64,000 nt of DNA, taken from an uncultured Acetatifactor sp. (lineage in GTDB: Bacteria; Bacillota; Clostridia; Lachnospirales; Lachnospiraceae). A program made the translations under genes and the position numbers. Positions within the stretch are counted from its first letter, which is position 1. The number at the start of each line of letters is the position of its first letter. The stretch is taken from assembly GCA_934394665.1 (NCBI GenBank), contig CAKRRS010000004.1:1-64000 (forward strand), written 5' to 3'. Shown here piece after piece: positions 17,189 through 25,929 of the stretch. Below the pieces are notes generated by a model. The model ran no database searches and was not told the DNA's origin. It worked only from the letters and a program-made list of their open reading frames with translations.

Positions 17189-18670
17189 TTATATGACTAC
17201 AGGTGCCTTATGATAAGGAATGACCACTTCCACCGCAGTTCCTTTTCCCTGTTCACTCTCAATGTAAAATCGGCACTTTTCATACATGGAATGGATGCGA
17301 TGATAAATATTGGCAATCCCGATTCCGACGCCTTCGTTTGTCCCGTTTGCCAGATTCCATCGAAGCCAAACGACCTCCAGCTGTGACATTCCCACACCGC
17401 TGTCTTCTACCCGGATATGCAGCATCTCCTCCTTGCGAAATACCCGCATTCTCACGACGCCGCCCTCTTCCTTCGGTCCGAGTCCGTGTATCATGGCATT
17501 TTCCAAAAGCGGCTGCACGGTAAAGGTGGGAACCAGAATATTTTCCGCATCCTCGTCACATTCCAATACAAAACTCACTCTATTTCCAAATCGCATCTGC
17601 TGTAAATACATATAGTCCTTTGCGACTTTGATTTCCTGCTGTAAAAATACTTCCGGCTGCTGTGTTTTCAGATTATAGCGGAACAGCGAACTCAGCGCCG
17701 TGATCATTTTCTCCGTTGTCACAGCATCTTCCAGATCCGCCATACCGGCAATCACATTCAGGGTATTAAACAGAAAATGCGGCTGAATCTGATTCTTCAG
17801 CACTTCCAGATTCATCGTCTCCAACTGTTTTTCCGTCTCCAGATTTTCCAGTTCCTGCTGATGCAGTTGATCCAGTACTTCCCTCTTCTCCTCCAGAGCC
17901 TTGATATATTCCCCGGTGGCATATTTCATTTTGTTGAACGCATGAACCAGCTCGCCCAGTTCATCCTCATTGTCCGTCTCCACATCTTCCACGAAAAATT
18001 TATTAGCTGCGATCTGTTTGGAGGCTGTTACCAGCTTGATGATCGGATCCATCATGGAATGATTCAGCATTTTCGCAATCTCAAACATGGTAAATGCCAG
18101 CAAAATACTTAAGACAATCGCCAGAAGTACGATCCAGGACACTGCCGGCAAAAGCTCCTGATACCTGACATTTCCCTCTTCGATGGTTGCTGACAGGAAT
18201 TTCTGGATATATTGATGCAGATAATTCTGCATACTGTATACTTCGTACAATTTCTGAATATAGGCATCTCCCTGATACTGTCCGTCCATGACAGCATCTC
18301 TCGCCTCTGTGTAGAGTTCATAGCTGTCACGTATCGCCTGTAACTGGGCAAATCTCCGTTCTCCCAGAGCAGCATAATTCAGGTCTATCACATAGATTTT
18401 TCTTTTCGTATCCTCTATTTTTTCCTGAAGTTCTGACGCACTTTCATCCGTATCCAGTCGGGAAAATCTCTCAAAAGAAGACATTTCCGTTTCGAAGGCC
18501 GTAATCATCTCTCCGCCCGCCACGTTGTTCTCCAGGATTTGGTTAAAATCGACCATGAAATATTTCACGATCCAGGCATCAAAAAGAACGACAACCGTAA
18601 AAAACAATAATACGGTTCCCGCATATACCAGAATCTTATTTTTGATGGATAATTTCTTCCAGATCTTCAT
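17189..18670 (-). CDS. YesM-like sensor histidine kinase
   Basis: 493 residues. Membrane helices at about 13-35 and 175-197 flank an extracellular helical domain of 140 residues. A HAMP region (200-253) and a coiled coil (255-295) follow. The His-kinase domain has the phospho-acceptor His298 in NQIQPHFLFN, typical of the LytS/YesM family, and an ATPase domain with an N-box at LLENAMIHG and a glycine-rich VEDSGVGM. It pairs with the downstream response regulator. The partner binding protein in the same operon could dock on its external domain. Confidence 0.94.
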   Translation of the reverse strand: MKIWKKLSIKNKILVYAGTVLLFFTVVVLFDAWIVKYFMVDFNQILENNVAGGEMITAFETEMSSFERFSRLDTDESASELQEKIEDTKRKIYVIDLNYAALGERRFAQLQAIRDSYELYTEARDAVMDGQYQGDAYIQKLYEVYSMQNYLHQYIQKFLSATIEEGNVRYQELLPAVSWIVLLAIVLSILLAFTMFEIAKMLNHSMMDPIIKLVTASKQIAANKFFVEDVETDNEDELGELVHAFNKMKYATGEYIKALEEKREVLDQLHQQELENLETEKQLETMNLEVLKNQIQPHFLFNTLNVIAGMADLEDAVTTEKMITALSSLFRYNLKTQQPEVFLQQEIKVAKDYMYLQQMRFGNRVSFVLECDEDAENILVPTFTVQPLLENAMIHGLGPKEEGGVVRMRVFRKEEMLHIRVEDSGVGMSQLEVVWLRWNLANGTNEGVGIGIANIYHRIHSMYEKCRFYIESEQGKGTAVEVVIPYHKAPVVI

Positions 18671-18701
18671 AGCCCCTCATTTGAACTTGCATACTTACAA
18701 A

Positions 18702-18744
18702 GAAAACAGCGTCATGCTTTTTGTGAAAACACAACGCTGTTTTC
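18702..18744 (-). terminator. hairpin terminator after the YcxB-like gene
   Basis: GAAAACAGCGT (18702-18712) pairs with ACGCTGTTTTC (18734-18744). On the minus strand the stem ends in TTTTCTTT. It sits 29 bp past the stop of the gene at 18773 and separates it from the sensor kinase transcript. Confidence 0.65.
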
Positions 18745-18772
18745 CTGATTGTATTGATCCAATTTCGTATCT

Positions 18773-19264
18773 TTATTTCTTCTGCTGTTTCAGCTGTGCC
18801 ACAAGGTAATCATAAAAGGCATCCTTTTCCTCACCCATAGCCCGGTTCATGATCATGTATCCGTAAGAATCATCCGTCTTGATCACGATCATGGAGGACT
18901 GCCGGATCACTCTGGTAACACGGCTCCAGGGAATCCGCTGTTCCTTGTCCCCACAGGTCACCAGGATTCCGGTATTGCGGAAAGTAAGCTCTACTCCCTT
19001 TGGCTGCTGTTCCAGCTGTTTATAGCTTCTTCCCAGGATTGCCAGCGGCTGAAACACCGGGAAGATCAGACAGCACAGAATCTCCAGTGCTCTGGAAAAC
19101 TCTCCGGAATCCGGCCACAGCTTTATCGTCATGGCTATCATAGACACCGTAAAGACGATATTGATCACTCCCAGGAAGGAACGATAAGTCCGCGACATAG
19201 ATATTTTCCACAGATCCGTGGCTTTCACATCACAATTAAATTTGTATTCCATGCTGTCACACAT
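18773..19264 (-). CDS. YcxB-like membrane protein of unknown function
   Basis: 163 residues (159 if translation starts at the internal Met at 19252, which has the better-placed AAGGA). A short N-terminal soluble part is followed by two adjacent hydrophobic helices (about 30-50 and 58-80). The C-terminal beta-rich part (GVELTFRNTGILV, QRIPWSRVTRVIR) resembles the YcxB C-terminal domain. No catalytic residues are apparent. It stands alone between the sensory cluster and the TRAP operon, with its own terminator-like hairpin. Confidence 0.7.
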   Translation of the reverse strand: MCDSMEYKFNCDVKATDLWKISMSRTYRSFLGVINIVFTVSMIAMTIKLWPDSGEFSRALEILCCLIFPVFQPLAILGRSYKQLEQQPKGVELTFRNTGILVTCGDKEQRIPWSRVTRVIRQSSMIVIKTDDSYGYMIMNRAMGEEKDAFYDYLVAQLKQQKK

Positions 19265-19405
19265 CCTTATTGGTTTTTATACTTTGCATTACTGTTCACA
19301 ACCGTCATGCCGTATCTCATTGAACGCATTCACATTTTTATCTTATCATAAATTCATGTATTCGGAAATACCATTCTTACAATATGCTCCAACAAATCGT
19401 TCCCG

Positions 19406-20698
19406 TTAGCTGAACAGATTCGGCAGGAACATACTGATCTCGGGGATAAAGGTAAGCAGAAGCAATACCACGATCATGCACAGGTAGAACGGCAGGGTTG
19501 CTTTTACCACTCTCTCCATCTTTACCTTGCTGACTGCGGAACCGATGAACAATACCGCACCTACCGGAGGTGTCAACAGACCGATACCACAGTTTAAGAT
19601 CATCATGATACCGAACTGGATGGCATTGATGCCGATAGAGTTGGCAATCGGAAGCAGGATCGGTGTTGCGATCAGAATGATCGGTGCCATATCCATAATG
19701 CAGCCCAGTACTAACAGGATCAGGTTCAAAAGCAGTGCAATGAGGATCGGGTTCTTTGTCAGACCGATAATGGCATTTGCTGCCAGATCAGGCACATGCA
19801 AGGTGGTCAGGCAATAACCGAAAATACTGGAAGTAGCGATCAGGATCAATACGATAGACAGGGTATCGATACAGGACTCCAGAATCTTCCACACACCCTT
19901 CCAGTCAAGTCCTTTATAAATATATACACTGACAATCAGGCTGTAAATAACAGCGATCGCTGCAGACTCCGTTGCGGTAAACCATCCGCCGACAACTCCT
20001 ACTACTACGATAATTACTGCAGCCAGTGCCCAGAAGGAAACGGATAACTGTTTGCCCAGTCTCTTCAGGCTGAATTTATCTCCCTTCGGGTAATGGCGTC
20101 TCTTGGAAATGATATAAGAGCCAATCATCAGGGAGATTGCAAGCAATGCTCCGGGTACATATCCTGCCAGGAACAGACTTCCTACGGATACACCGCCGGC
20201 ACTCATGGCATAGATTACCATGTTATGGCTGGGAGGAACCAACAGTCCCTCACAGGATGAAGTAATGGTTACTGCGGTAGAGAAATCATCATCATATCCC
20301 TGCTCTACCATCATAGGGATCAGAATACTTCCTAAAGATGCGGTATCTGCAGATGCAGAACCGGAGATACCACCGAAGAAATAAGATGCCACGATATTCA
20401 CCATGGCCATACCACCGGTCATCCAGCCTACGCAGGCATCCGCCAGGGCGATCAATTTTTCCGAGATACCGCCGGATCCCATGAGGCATCCCATTGTGAT
20501 AAAGAACGGCACCGCCATCAAACTAAAGGAACTGATACCTTTTACCATCTGCTGACAGATCGTTGTAAAAGGAAGACCCTGATACCACAGACATAAGAGG
20601 GAAGACAATGCTACCGCATATGCAATGGGGAATCTTAAGAAGATCATAACTACAAAGCTGACAAGTAAAATAGCAATTGCTGCACTGTTTACTGACAT
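19406..20698 (-). CDS. dctM: TRAP transporter large permease
   Basis: 430 residues, the usual length for DctM, with about twelve hydrophobic helices. It is the ion-coupled transport channel of a tripartite TRAP system. Family features include PFFITMGCLMGSGGISEKL, SGSASADTASLGSILIPMM and the C-terminal LLTPPVGAVLFIGSAVSKV. Its ATG overlaps the dctQ stop by one base (TAATG), with GGAGGGGG lying inside the end of dctQ. The substrate is probably a sugar acid from the context. Confidence 0.96.
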   Translation of the reverse strand: MSVNSAAIAILLVSFVVMIFLRFPIAYAVALSSLLCLWYQGLPFTTICQQMVKGISSFSLMAVPFFITMGCLMGSGGISEKLIALADACVGWMTGGMAMVNIVASYFFGGISGSASADTASLGSILIPMMVEQGYDDDFSTAVTITSSCEGLLVPPSHNMVIYAMSAGGVSVGSLFLAGYVPGALLAISLMIGSYIISKRRHYPKGDKFSLKRLGKQLSVSFWALAAVIIVVVGVVGGWFTATESAAIAVIYSLIVSVYIYKGLDWKGVWKILESCIDTLSIVLILIATSSIFGYCLTTLHVPDLAANAIIGLTKNPILIALLLNLILLVLGCIMDMAPIILIATPILLPIANSIGINAIQFGIMMILNCGIGLLTPPVGAVLFIGSAVSKVKMERVVKATLPFYLCMIVVLLLLTFIPEISMFLPNLFS

Positions 20699-21222
20699 TA
20701 TTTATCCCCCTCCTTTACAAAAATACTTTTCAAATGATTATACAAAGCTTCCAGTTCAAATACGATCATTGCCACACCTGCAACGGGAATCGGGAAATAC
20801 ATCCAGAATCTGGAGACATTCGGCATACTTACATAGCTTCCCTTTGCTCCCAGGGTGGATGCATATTTCCAGCCTACCGTTACCATGACGATCGCCAGGG
20901 CAAATACACACAGATCCGATAAGATATCCAGGAACTTGATCACTGCTGACGGAAGATATCTGTCAAAAGCAGTCATACGGATATGGGCATTTCTGCGAAT
21001 TGCCAGTGCTGCAGACAACACCGCCATATAGGACATCAGGGTCAATACCACTTCTTCTGACCACGCCGGATCGGGGATAAACGGCACATATCTTCCAATA
21101 ACGCTCATGCAGGTGATCAGGATATCAGCTACCAGCAACAGTTTGCATACAAACAATACGATCTTGTATGCAACATCATACACCGGCCTGATCTTATCCA
21201 CAGTTTTAAAAAAGCCTGCCAT
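20698..21222 (-). CDS. dctQ: TRAP transporter small permease
   Basis: 174 residues with four hydrophobic helices, as expected for DctQ, including the conserved PDPAWSEEVVLTLMSYMAVL section near the second helix. It forms a membrane complex with DctM, to which its gene is translationally coupled. It lies 189 bp downstream of dctP, and that gap carries a strong hairpin. Confidence 0.95.
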   Translation of the reverse strand: MAGFFKTVDKIRPVYDVAYKIVLFVCKLLLVADILITCMSVIGRYVPFIPDPAWSEEVVLTLMSYMAVLSAALAIRRNAHIRMTAFDRYLPSAVIKFLDILSDLCVFALAIVMVTVGWKYASTLGAKGSYVSMPNVSRFWMYFPIPVAGVAMIVFELEALYNHLKSIFVKEGDK

Positions 21223-21336
21223 ACTTTCAACCTCTTTCTGTCGGCCACTGCCGACTTCTCGCTATAGAATGCAGCAGCCGCTTGCTTATTTTGCCGCTGT
21301 GCATATCTCTTACCTCGTATTTCATACATAAGCAAA

Positions 21337-21360
21337 GCACAGGAAGTGATCTTCCTGTGC
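21337..21360 (-). terminator. intercistronic hairpin between dctP and dctQ
   Basis: Perfect 10-bp stem GCACAGGAAG / CTTCCTGTGC with a four-base loop, followed on the minus strand by TTTGCTT. It would partly terminate or stabilise the transcript and so give more binding protein than permease, which is common in such operons. Confidence 0.6.
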
Positions 21361-21411
21361 CTTACGTCACTTCACTCTTATTACTGTCCGAAGATTTCTC
21401 AGCAATGATGA

Positions 21412-22491
21412 TTACTGCATATCCAGAATCTGCTGATACAGATCTTCCTGACCCTTGATGTTCTCCTCAACAACGCTCTTAACAGCTTCCTGCCAAGGAG
21501 TCTTGTCGGTTACATCGATAACGGTAACACCGTCAGCCTTCAGCTCTTCCAGAACTTCATTCTCCTTCTGCTCGGAAATCTCACGGTTATACTGAGATGC
21601 TGCTGCACCTGCCTCCATGAGGATGTTCTGCTGCTCAGCGCTTAACTTATTCCATGCTTCGTCGGTAATGATTACCTGTACAGCACCCAGAGTATGTCCA
21701 TCCAGTATCATATAAGGAGCAACCTCAGGGAATGCGTTGGACTTGTAGTTAGCGATCGGCTGTTCAGCACCGTCTACTACGCCGGTCTGCAGTGCAGAAT
21801 ATAACTCACCGAAGGATACAACGGTAGGAGATGCTCCCAGACCTTCTACCAGACCGTTCATAACAGGGTCATTGGACACACGAAGCTTCATACCCTTGAA
21901 GGAAGTAATGTCTTTGATCTCGCTCTTGGTAAAGAAATGACGGAAACCTTCCTCTGCGTAGAACAGACCTCTTACACCGCTGCCATTCTCAGAAGGCTCC
22001 TGTAAGAACTCCTGTGCCAGATCGGAGGTTGCAAAATTCCAGAAATGGTCACGGCTTACAAAGGTGTAAGGCAGAGACAGAAGCATGGACTTCTTTCCGC
22101 CGTAAGAAGTAAGTGCAAATGCGGAGATACGGGACATATCAATGGTGCCGCCACCGCCGAGCATGGTATCCAGAACATCATTCTCGGAACCGAGAACACC
22201 GCTGGCCTGCAGATCAATGATGATAGAGCCGTTGGAACGTGCTTCTACTTCTTCTTTGAACTTCTGGTCGGTCATACCTACGATGGTATCCAGAGGATTT
22301 ACCTCAGCCATTACCAGAGTGATTGCATCTGCTGCAGGCTCCTGTGCTTCCTTGGTGCTTTCGGTCGTTGCTGCTGCACTCTCCTGCGCAGGCGCGCTGG
22401 ATGCCGGTGTCTCCGGAGCGCTGACGCCACATGCTGCCAGTCCGGCTACCATAGTTACGCATAAAAGAGCTGTTAAAATCTTTTTCTTCAT
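21412..22491 (-). CDS. dctP: TRAP transporter solute-binding lipoprotein
   Basis: 359 residues. The lipoprotein signal ends in LAAC with the lipidated Cys near 21. A Ser/Ala/Glu-rich linker leads to a DctP-fold binding domain: MKLRVSNDPVMNGLVEGLGA contains the carboxylate-binding Arg, followed by YSALQTGVVDGAEQPIANY. It captures the substrate outside the cell for DctQM, whose genes follow. A candidate promoter lies upstream. The substrate is likely a hexuronate or oligouronide, from the neighbouring uxu and pectin genes; this is inferred. Confidence 0.95.
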   Translation of the reverse strand: MKKKILTALLCVTMVAGLAACGVSAPETPASSAPAQESAAATTESTKEAQEPAADAITLVMAEVNPLDTIVGMTDQKFKEEVEARSNGSIIIDLQASGVLGSENDVLDTMLGGGGTIDMSRISAFALTSYGGKKSMLLSLPYTFVSRDHFWNFATSDLAQEFLQEPSENGSGVRGLFYAEEGFRHFFTKSEIKDITSFKGMKLRVSNDPVMNGLVEGLGASPTVVSFGELYSALQTGVVDGAEQPIANYKSNAFPEVAPYMILDGHTLGAVQVIITDEAWNKLSAEQQNILMEAGAAASQYNREISEQKENEVLEELKADGVTVIDVTDKTPWQEAVKSVVEENIKGQEDLYQQILDMQ

Positions 22492-22516
22492 TTGGATTTC
22501 CCTCCCGATATTTTTT

Positions 22517-22549
22517 AGACCGTTCTTTGGTCTTTCTGTGTTTATTATA
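22517..22549 (-). promoter_or_regulatory. candidate dctPQM promoter with start-site dyad
   Basis: Minus strand TATAAT (22544-22549) with only a poor -35 match, as expected of an activator-dependent promoter. Just downstream a small inverted repeat AGACC/GGTCT (22517-22533) covers the early transcribed region and could be an operator. Confidence 0.45.
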
Positions 22550-22660
22550 CCGTTGATTCTTGGAATGGGAAATCGGACATTCTTAAGTTTCCTAGCACAG
22601 TCTTAACATGTTTTTAACAGTTTTTTTATATCATCTTCACAATTTCTTTATACGAAACAC

Positions 22661-22924
22661 TTACCACTTCTCATAAGGACATCTGTTGTCTTTTATGACA
22701 GCACGCAATTCGACAAAGCAGCCGCACGCTCCGCACATGCCCTCATTCAGGTAATCACAGCCTTTACAGACAGCAAGGCGGTCTTCATAGACCGCCTTAT
22801 CCGCTTTGATATCCTCTTCTAATCTGTCTATGTAGGCGTACAAATTCTCCATATAGGCATTTTTGTCCATTTCCCTCAGTAAACATTTCCGACAGGGATA
22901 TTTTTTGATTTCTTTTTCTTCCAT
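22661..22924 (-). CDS. small cysteine-rich protein, DUF6171-like
   Basis: 87 residues with eight cysteines: CRKC near the start, CKGC in the middle, then CGACGCF and a last NRCPYEKW. The pairs CxxC...CxxC suggest a zinc ribbon or small metal-binding fold. A helical, charged segment separates the halves. It resembles DUF6171 as I recall it; the function is unknown. It starts seven bases after the GH51 stop and is probably cotranscribed with it. Confidence 0.7.
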   Translation of the reverse strand: MEEKEIKKYPCRKCLLREMDKNAYMENLYAYIDRLEEDIKADKAVYEDRLAVCKGCDYLNEGMCGACGCFVELRAVIKDNRCPYEKW

Positions 22925-22931
22925 AATTTCT

Positions 22932-24440
22932 TTATTTCACCCGGAACATCACTACTGCACAAGCCGGCATGGTGAATGTGATCTTGCCGTTTTCTACGGT
23001 AAAGTCCTTGAATTCTTCTTCCTGCACTTTATCCGGATCGTCAAAGGTATTATAGGCATGAATGTCATTGTGGAGGATTGCCGCCGTTACCTGCTTCGGA
23101 TCGCATTCTGCAAAAGAGATCTCCACTTTTTCCGCCCGGTCGATAGACAGGTTGTTCAGGGTAATGGTCAGGACACCGTCCTTGTCCACAGAAGCGGATT
23201 CCTGTAAATTGGGAACCTTGTATTTATCCTCCTCACCGATCTGTTCCACGCCGTCGATATAGCTTTCTACCAGATCTGCATCCTGATGGTATTTGTACAT
23301 ATGGAATACATGATAGGTCGGGGTACACAGCATCTTCGGGCCTTCGGTCAGGATCACTGCCTGCAATACATTGATCAGCTGCGCAATATTCGCCATCTTC
23401 ACACGATCACAGTGTTTGTTGAAGATATTCAGGGAAAGTCCTGCTACCAGCGCATCTCTCATGGTACTCTGCTGATATAAAAATCCGGGATTTGTGCCGG
23501 GTTCTACGTCGAACCAGGTACCCCATTCATCACAGATCAGGCCGATCTTCTTCTCTGGATCGTATTTATCCATGATTGTGGAATGCTTGCCGATGATCTC
23601 ATCGATCTTGTATGCCTTGGCAAGTGTCTTGTACCATTCGGCATTGTCGTATTCCAGTGCGCTTCCCTTATTCTGCCAGTCATCTCCCGGTACTGTATAA
23701 TAATGCAGGGAAAGTCCATCCATCAGTCCGTGCAGCCATTCCGGCGTATTTTCAAAACAGGTCTTCAATACTTCTTCTGTCCAGTAAGTATCTCCGGCAT
23801 TCGCTCCGCAGCAGATCTTGAAAATCGGCTGTTTGGAATCATAATTTCTCACATAGGTCTGGTATCTGCGATACAGATTGCCGTAGTAAGAAGGTGTCAT
23901 GTTGCCGCCGCATCCCCAGTTCTCGTTGCCGACACCGAAATAATCCACCTTCCATGCTTTCTCTCTGCCGTTCTTCCGGCGCAGATCCGCCATGGGAGAT
24001 ACGCCGTCAAAGGTCATGTACTCTACCCATTCGGACATCTCCTGTACCGTACCGCTGCCCACATTGCCGTTGATATAAGTTTTACAGCCGATCTGCTCGC
24101 ACAGTTCGAAGAACTCATGCGTACCGAAGCTGTTGTCCTCTGTCACACCGCCCCAGTGGGTATTGACCATTTTCTTGCGGTTCTCCTTCGGTCCGATACC
24201 GTCCTTCCAGTGATACTCATCCGCAAAGCATCCGCCCGGCCAGCGTAATACCGGAAGCTTCATCTCTTTTAAAGCTGCCACGACATCATTACGCATACCC
24301 TTGGTATTGGGGATCTCGGAATCCTCTCCCACATACAGGCCTTCATAGATACATCTTCCCAGATGCTCTGAAAAGTTGCCGTAAAGTTCCGGATTGATGT
24401 GTCCCTTTTTGTTCTTCTCGTTGATATATAGTTTTGCCAT
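22932..24440 (-). CDS. abfA: alpha-L-arabinofuranosidase, GH51
   Basis: 502 residues, standard length for intracellular GH51. It removes terminal alpha-L-arabinofuranose from arabinan, arabinoxylan or RG-I side chains. The acid/base is Glu173 in [12 protein letters not shown] and the nucleophile is Glu305 in ICDEWGTWF. The N-terminal [14 protein letters not shown] and [14 protein letters not shown] are family hallmarks. There is no signal peptide, so the substrate is an imported oligosaccharide. GGGAG precedes the ATG. It lies 144 bp downstream of the GH28 gene. Confidence 0.96.
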   Translation of the reverse strand: MAKLYINEKNKKGHINPELYGNFSEHLGRCIYEGLYVGEDSEIPNTKGMRNDVVAALKEMKLPVLRWPGGCFADEYHWKDGIGPKENRKKMVNTHWGGVTEDNSFGTHEFFELCEQIGCKTYINGNVGSGTVQEMSEWVEYMTFDGVSPMADLRRKNGREKAWKVDYFGVGNENWGCGGNMTPSYYGNLYRRYQTYVRNYDSKQPIFKICCGANAGDTYWTEEVLKTCFENTPEWLHGLMDGLSLHYYTVPGDDWQNKGSALEYDNAEWYKTLAKAYKIDEIIGKHSTIMDKYDPEKKIGLICDEWGTWFDVEPGTNPGFLYQQSTMRDALVAGLSLNIFNKHCDRVKMANIAQLINVLQAVILTEGPKMLCTPTYHVFHMYKYHQDADLVESYIDGVEQIGEEDKYKVPNLQESASVDKDGVLTITLNNLSIDRAEKVEISFAECDPKQVTAAILHNDIHAYNTFDDPDKVQEEEFKDFTVENGKITFTMPACAVVMFRVK

Positions 24441-24584
24441 ATTCTCCCTTTCCGCAGCACCTCATGTCTCACCATGCTGCTGTCATACCCTTTTATTATG
24501 CATGTCTTTCTTCCTCTGACATACGCCTTCCGATGCAGACAATTGCTTCCACCCCGGATTATGTGATCTGCTGTTTCCTGCCAA

Positions 24585-25895
24585 TCATTGAAATCCTTTG
24601 ACTTCGTGCCAGTTCTCCGCAGGCTCCGTACTTTTTTCCACAACTACATTCTCACAGATTATATTTTTCACCTTATCGTCAGAATAGTTATTGATCCGCG
24701 CCGTGATCTGCAGATTCTCAAATGTAAAATCAGATAAAAGATACTGGCTCTCATCCGGCAATACATCGAAGAAAGTATCACAGACACAATTACAATTCTT
24801 CATGGTAATATGCTCCGCATAAGACAGCGGTCTGTCCTTCCGGTCTTTCAGGTCAAAGAACTGTGTCCATGGATAAATCTTAATAAACTCCTTAACTCTT
24901 CCCTCTATCTCTTCCACCGTGATATATTCATAATGCTGCGGTGTATCCGGCCGCATCTTCAGCCACAAAAGCCTTGCCGCACCCAGGATTTTGATTCTCC
25001 GCATGATAATATTCCGGTTATGTACAGATTCCGATCCGCAGGTCAGGCATCCGTGGCAGAAACCATAGACGCAGTCCTCCACCAGAATCCTCTCGTTGGA
25101 ACCGTTCTCCGGCTGTGTATCTGCCCAGGGACCTTTTCCGCCCTTCAATACCACGGAATCATCATTCACTTCCATGTAACAGCCTTTCACCAAGACATCC
25201 GTGCAGACATCAATGTCGATGGCATCCGTACTGGGAGCCGCTACCGGCTCTGCCGGGGAATAAATGTGACAATTTAAATATTTCACATGATCACACTTAT
25301 AAATATGCGTGGTCCAAAAATGAGAATTCTGTAAGTGCAATCCGGCGATCAATACATTTTTACAATTTGACAGATATACAAGCCGGGGTCTTTGTTCCTC
25401 CTTGTTACCTCCGCCGCCCCATTTCCAGCGGAGCCAGCATGCTTTCCATGCCCGCAGTCCGTTGCCGTCAATCGTTCCCGGGCCGCACATAGTGAAACCG
25501 TCCACGCCGTCCGCATTAATCAGTGCGGTAAAATACAGGCAGGTCTCACCTTCGATTCTGGTCTCCTTCAGATCATAATCCGAGATATCATCACTGCCCT
25601 TTAAGGTCGCTCCGGCGGATACATAGAGATTTACGCCCTGCTTGAAATAAAGTGCTCCCGTCATATAAGTTCCGGGAGGCACGACCACGACACCGCCGCC
25701 TTCTTTGGCTGCACGATCGATGACCTGCTGGATCTCTTTTGTATAAATCCTGCCGTCATCCCAGATATTGTAATCGGTCAGAACATATTGTCTGCCAAGT
25801 TCTGAAAGTTCCGGAACCTTTGTATCATAAAACCATTCCTCGATTGGTGTCCCGTCCGGAAAATATTCCGGCTGTCTCTCCTGCTGTGTACTCAT
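24585..25895 (-). CDS. polygalacturonase-like glycosidase, GH28
   Basis: 436 residues. Right-handed beta-helix glycosidase of the pectinase family. The catalytic region is visible as STDAID (Asp224), NDDS (Asp245, Asp246) and CHG (His281), matching the family's NTD, DD and GHG elements, and DPSS-like LKGGKG follows. There is no signal peptide, so it probably removes galacturonic acid from the end of imported rhamnogalacturonan or galacturonan oligomers, an exo role inferred from location. It lies 34 bp after the GH112 gene. Confidence 0.93.
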   Translation of the reverse strand: MSTQQERQPEYFPDGTPIEEWFYDTKVPELSELGRQYVLTDYNIWDDGRIYTKEIQQVIDRAAKEGGGVVVVPPGTYMTGALYFKQGVNLYVSAGATLKGSDDISDYDLKETRIEGETCLYFTALINADGVDGFTMCGPGTIDGNGLRAWKACWLRWKWGGGGNKEEQRPRLVYLSNCKNVLIAGLHLQNSHFWTTHIYKCDHVKYLNCHIYSPAEPVAAPSTDAIDIDVCTDVLVKGCYMEVNDDSVVLKGGKGPWADTQPENGSNERILVEDCVYGFCHGCLTCGSESVHNRNIIMRRIKILGAARLLWLKMRPDTPQHYEYITVEEIEGRVKEFIKIYPWTQFFDLKDRKDRPLSYAEHITMKNCNCVCDTFFDVLPDESQYLLSDFTFENLQITARINNYSDDKVKNIICENVVVEKSTEPAENWHEVKGFQ

Positions 25896-25929
25896 AGTGA
25901 TCCTCTCTTCTGCAATTTATTTCACTTGC

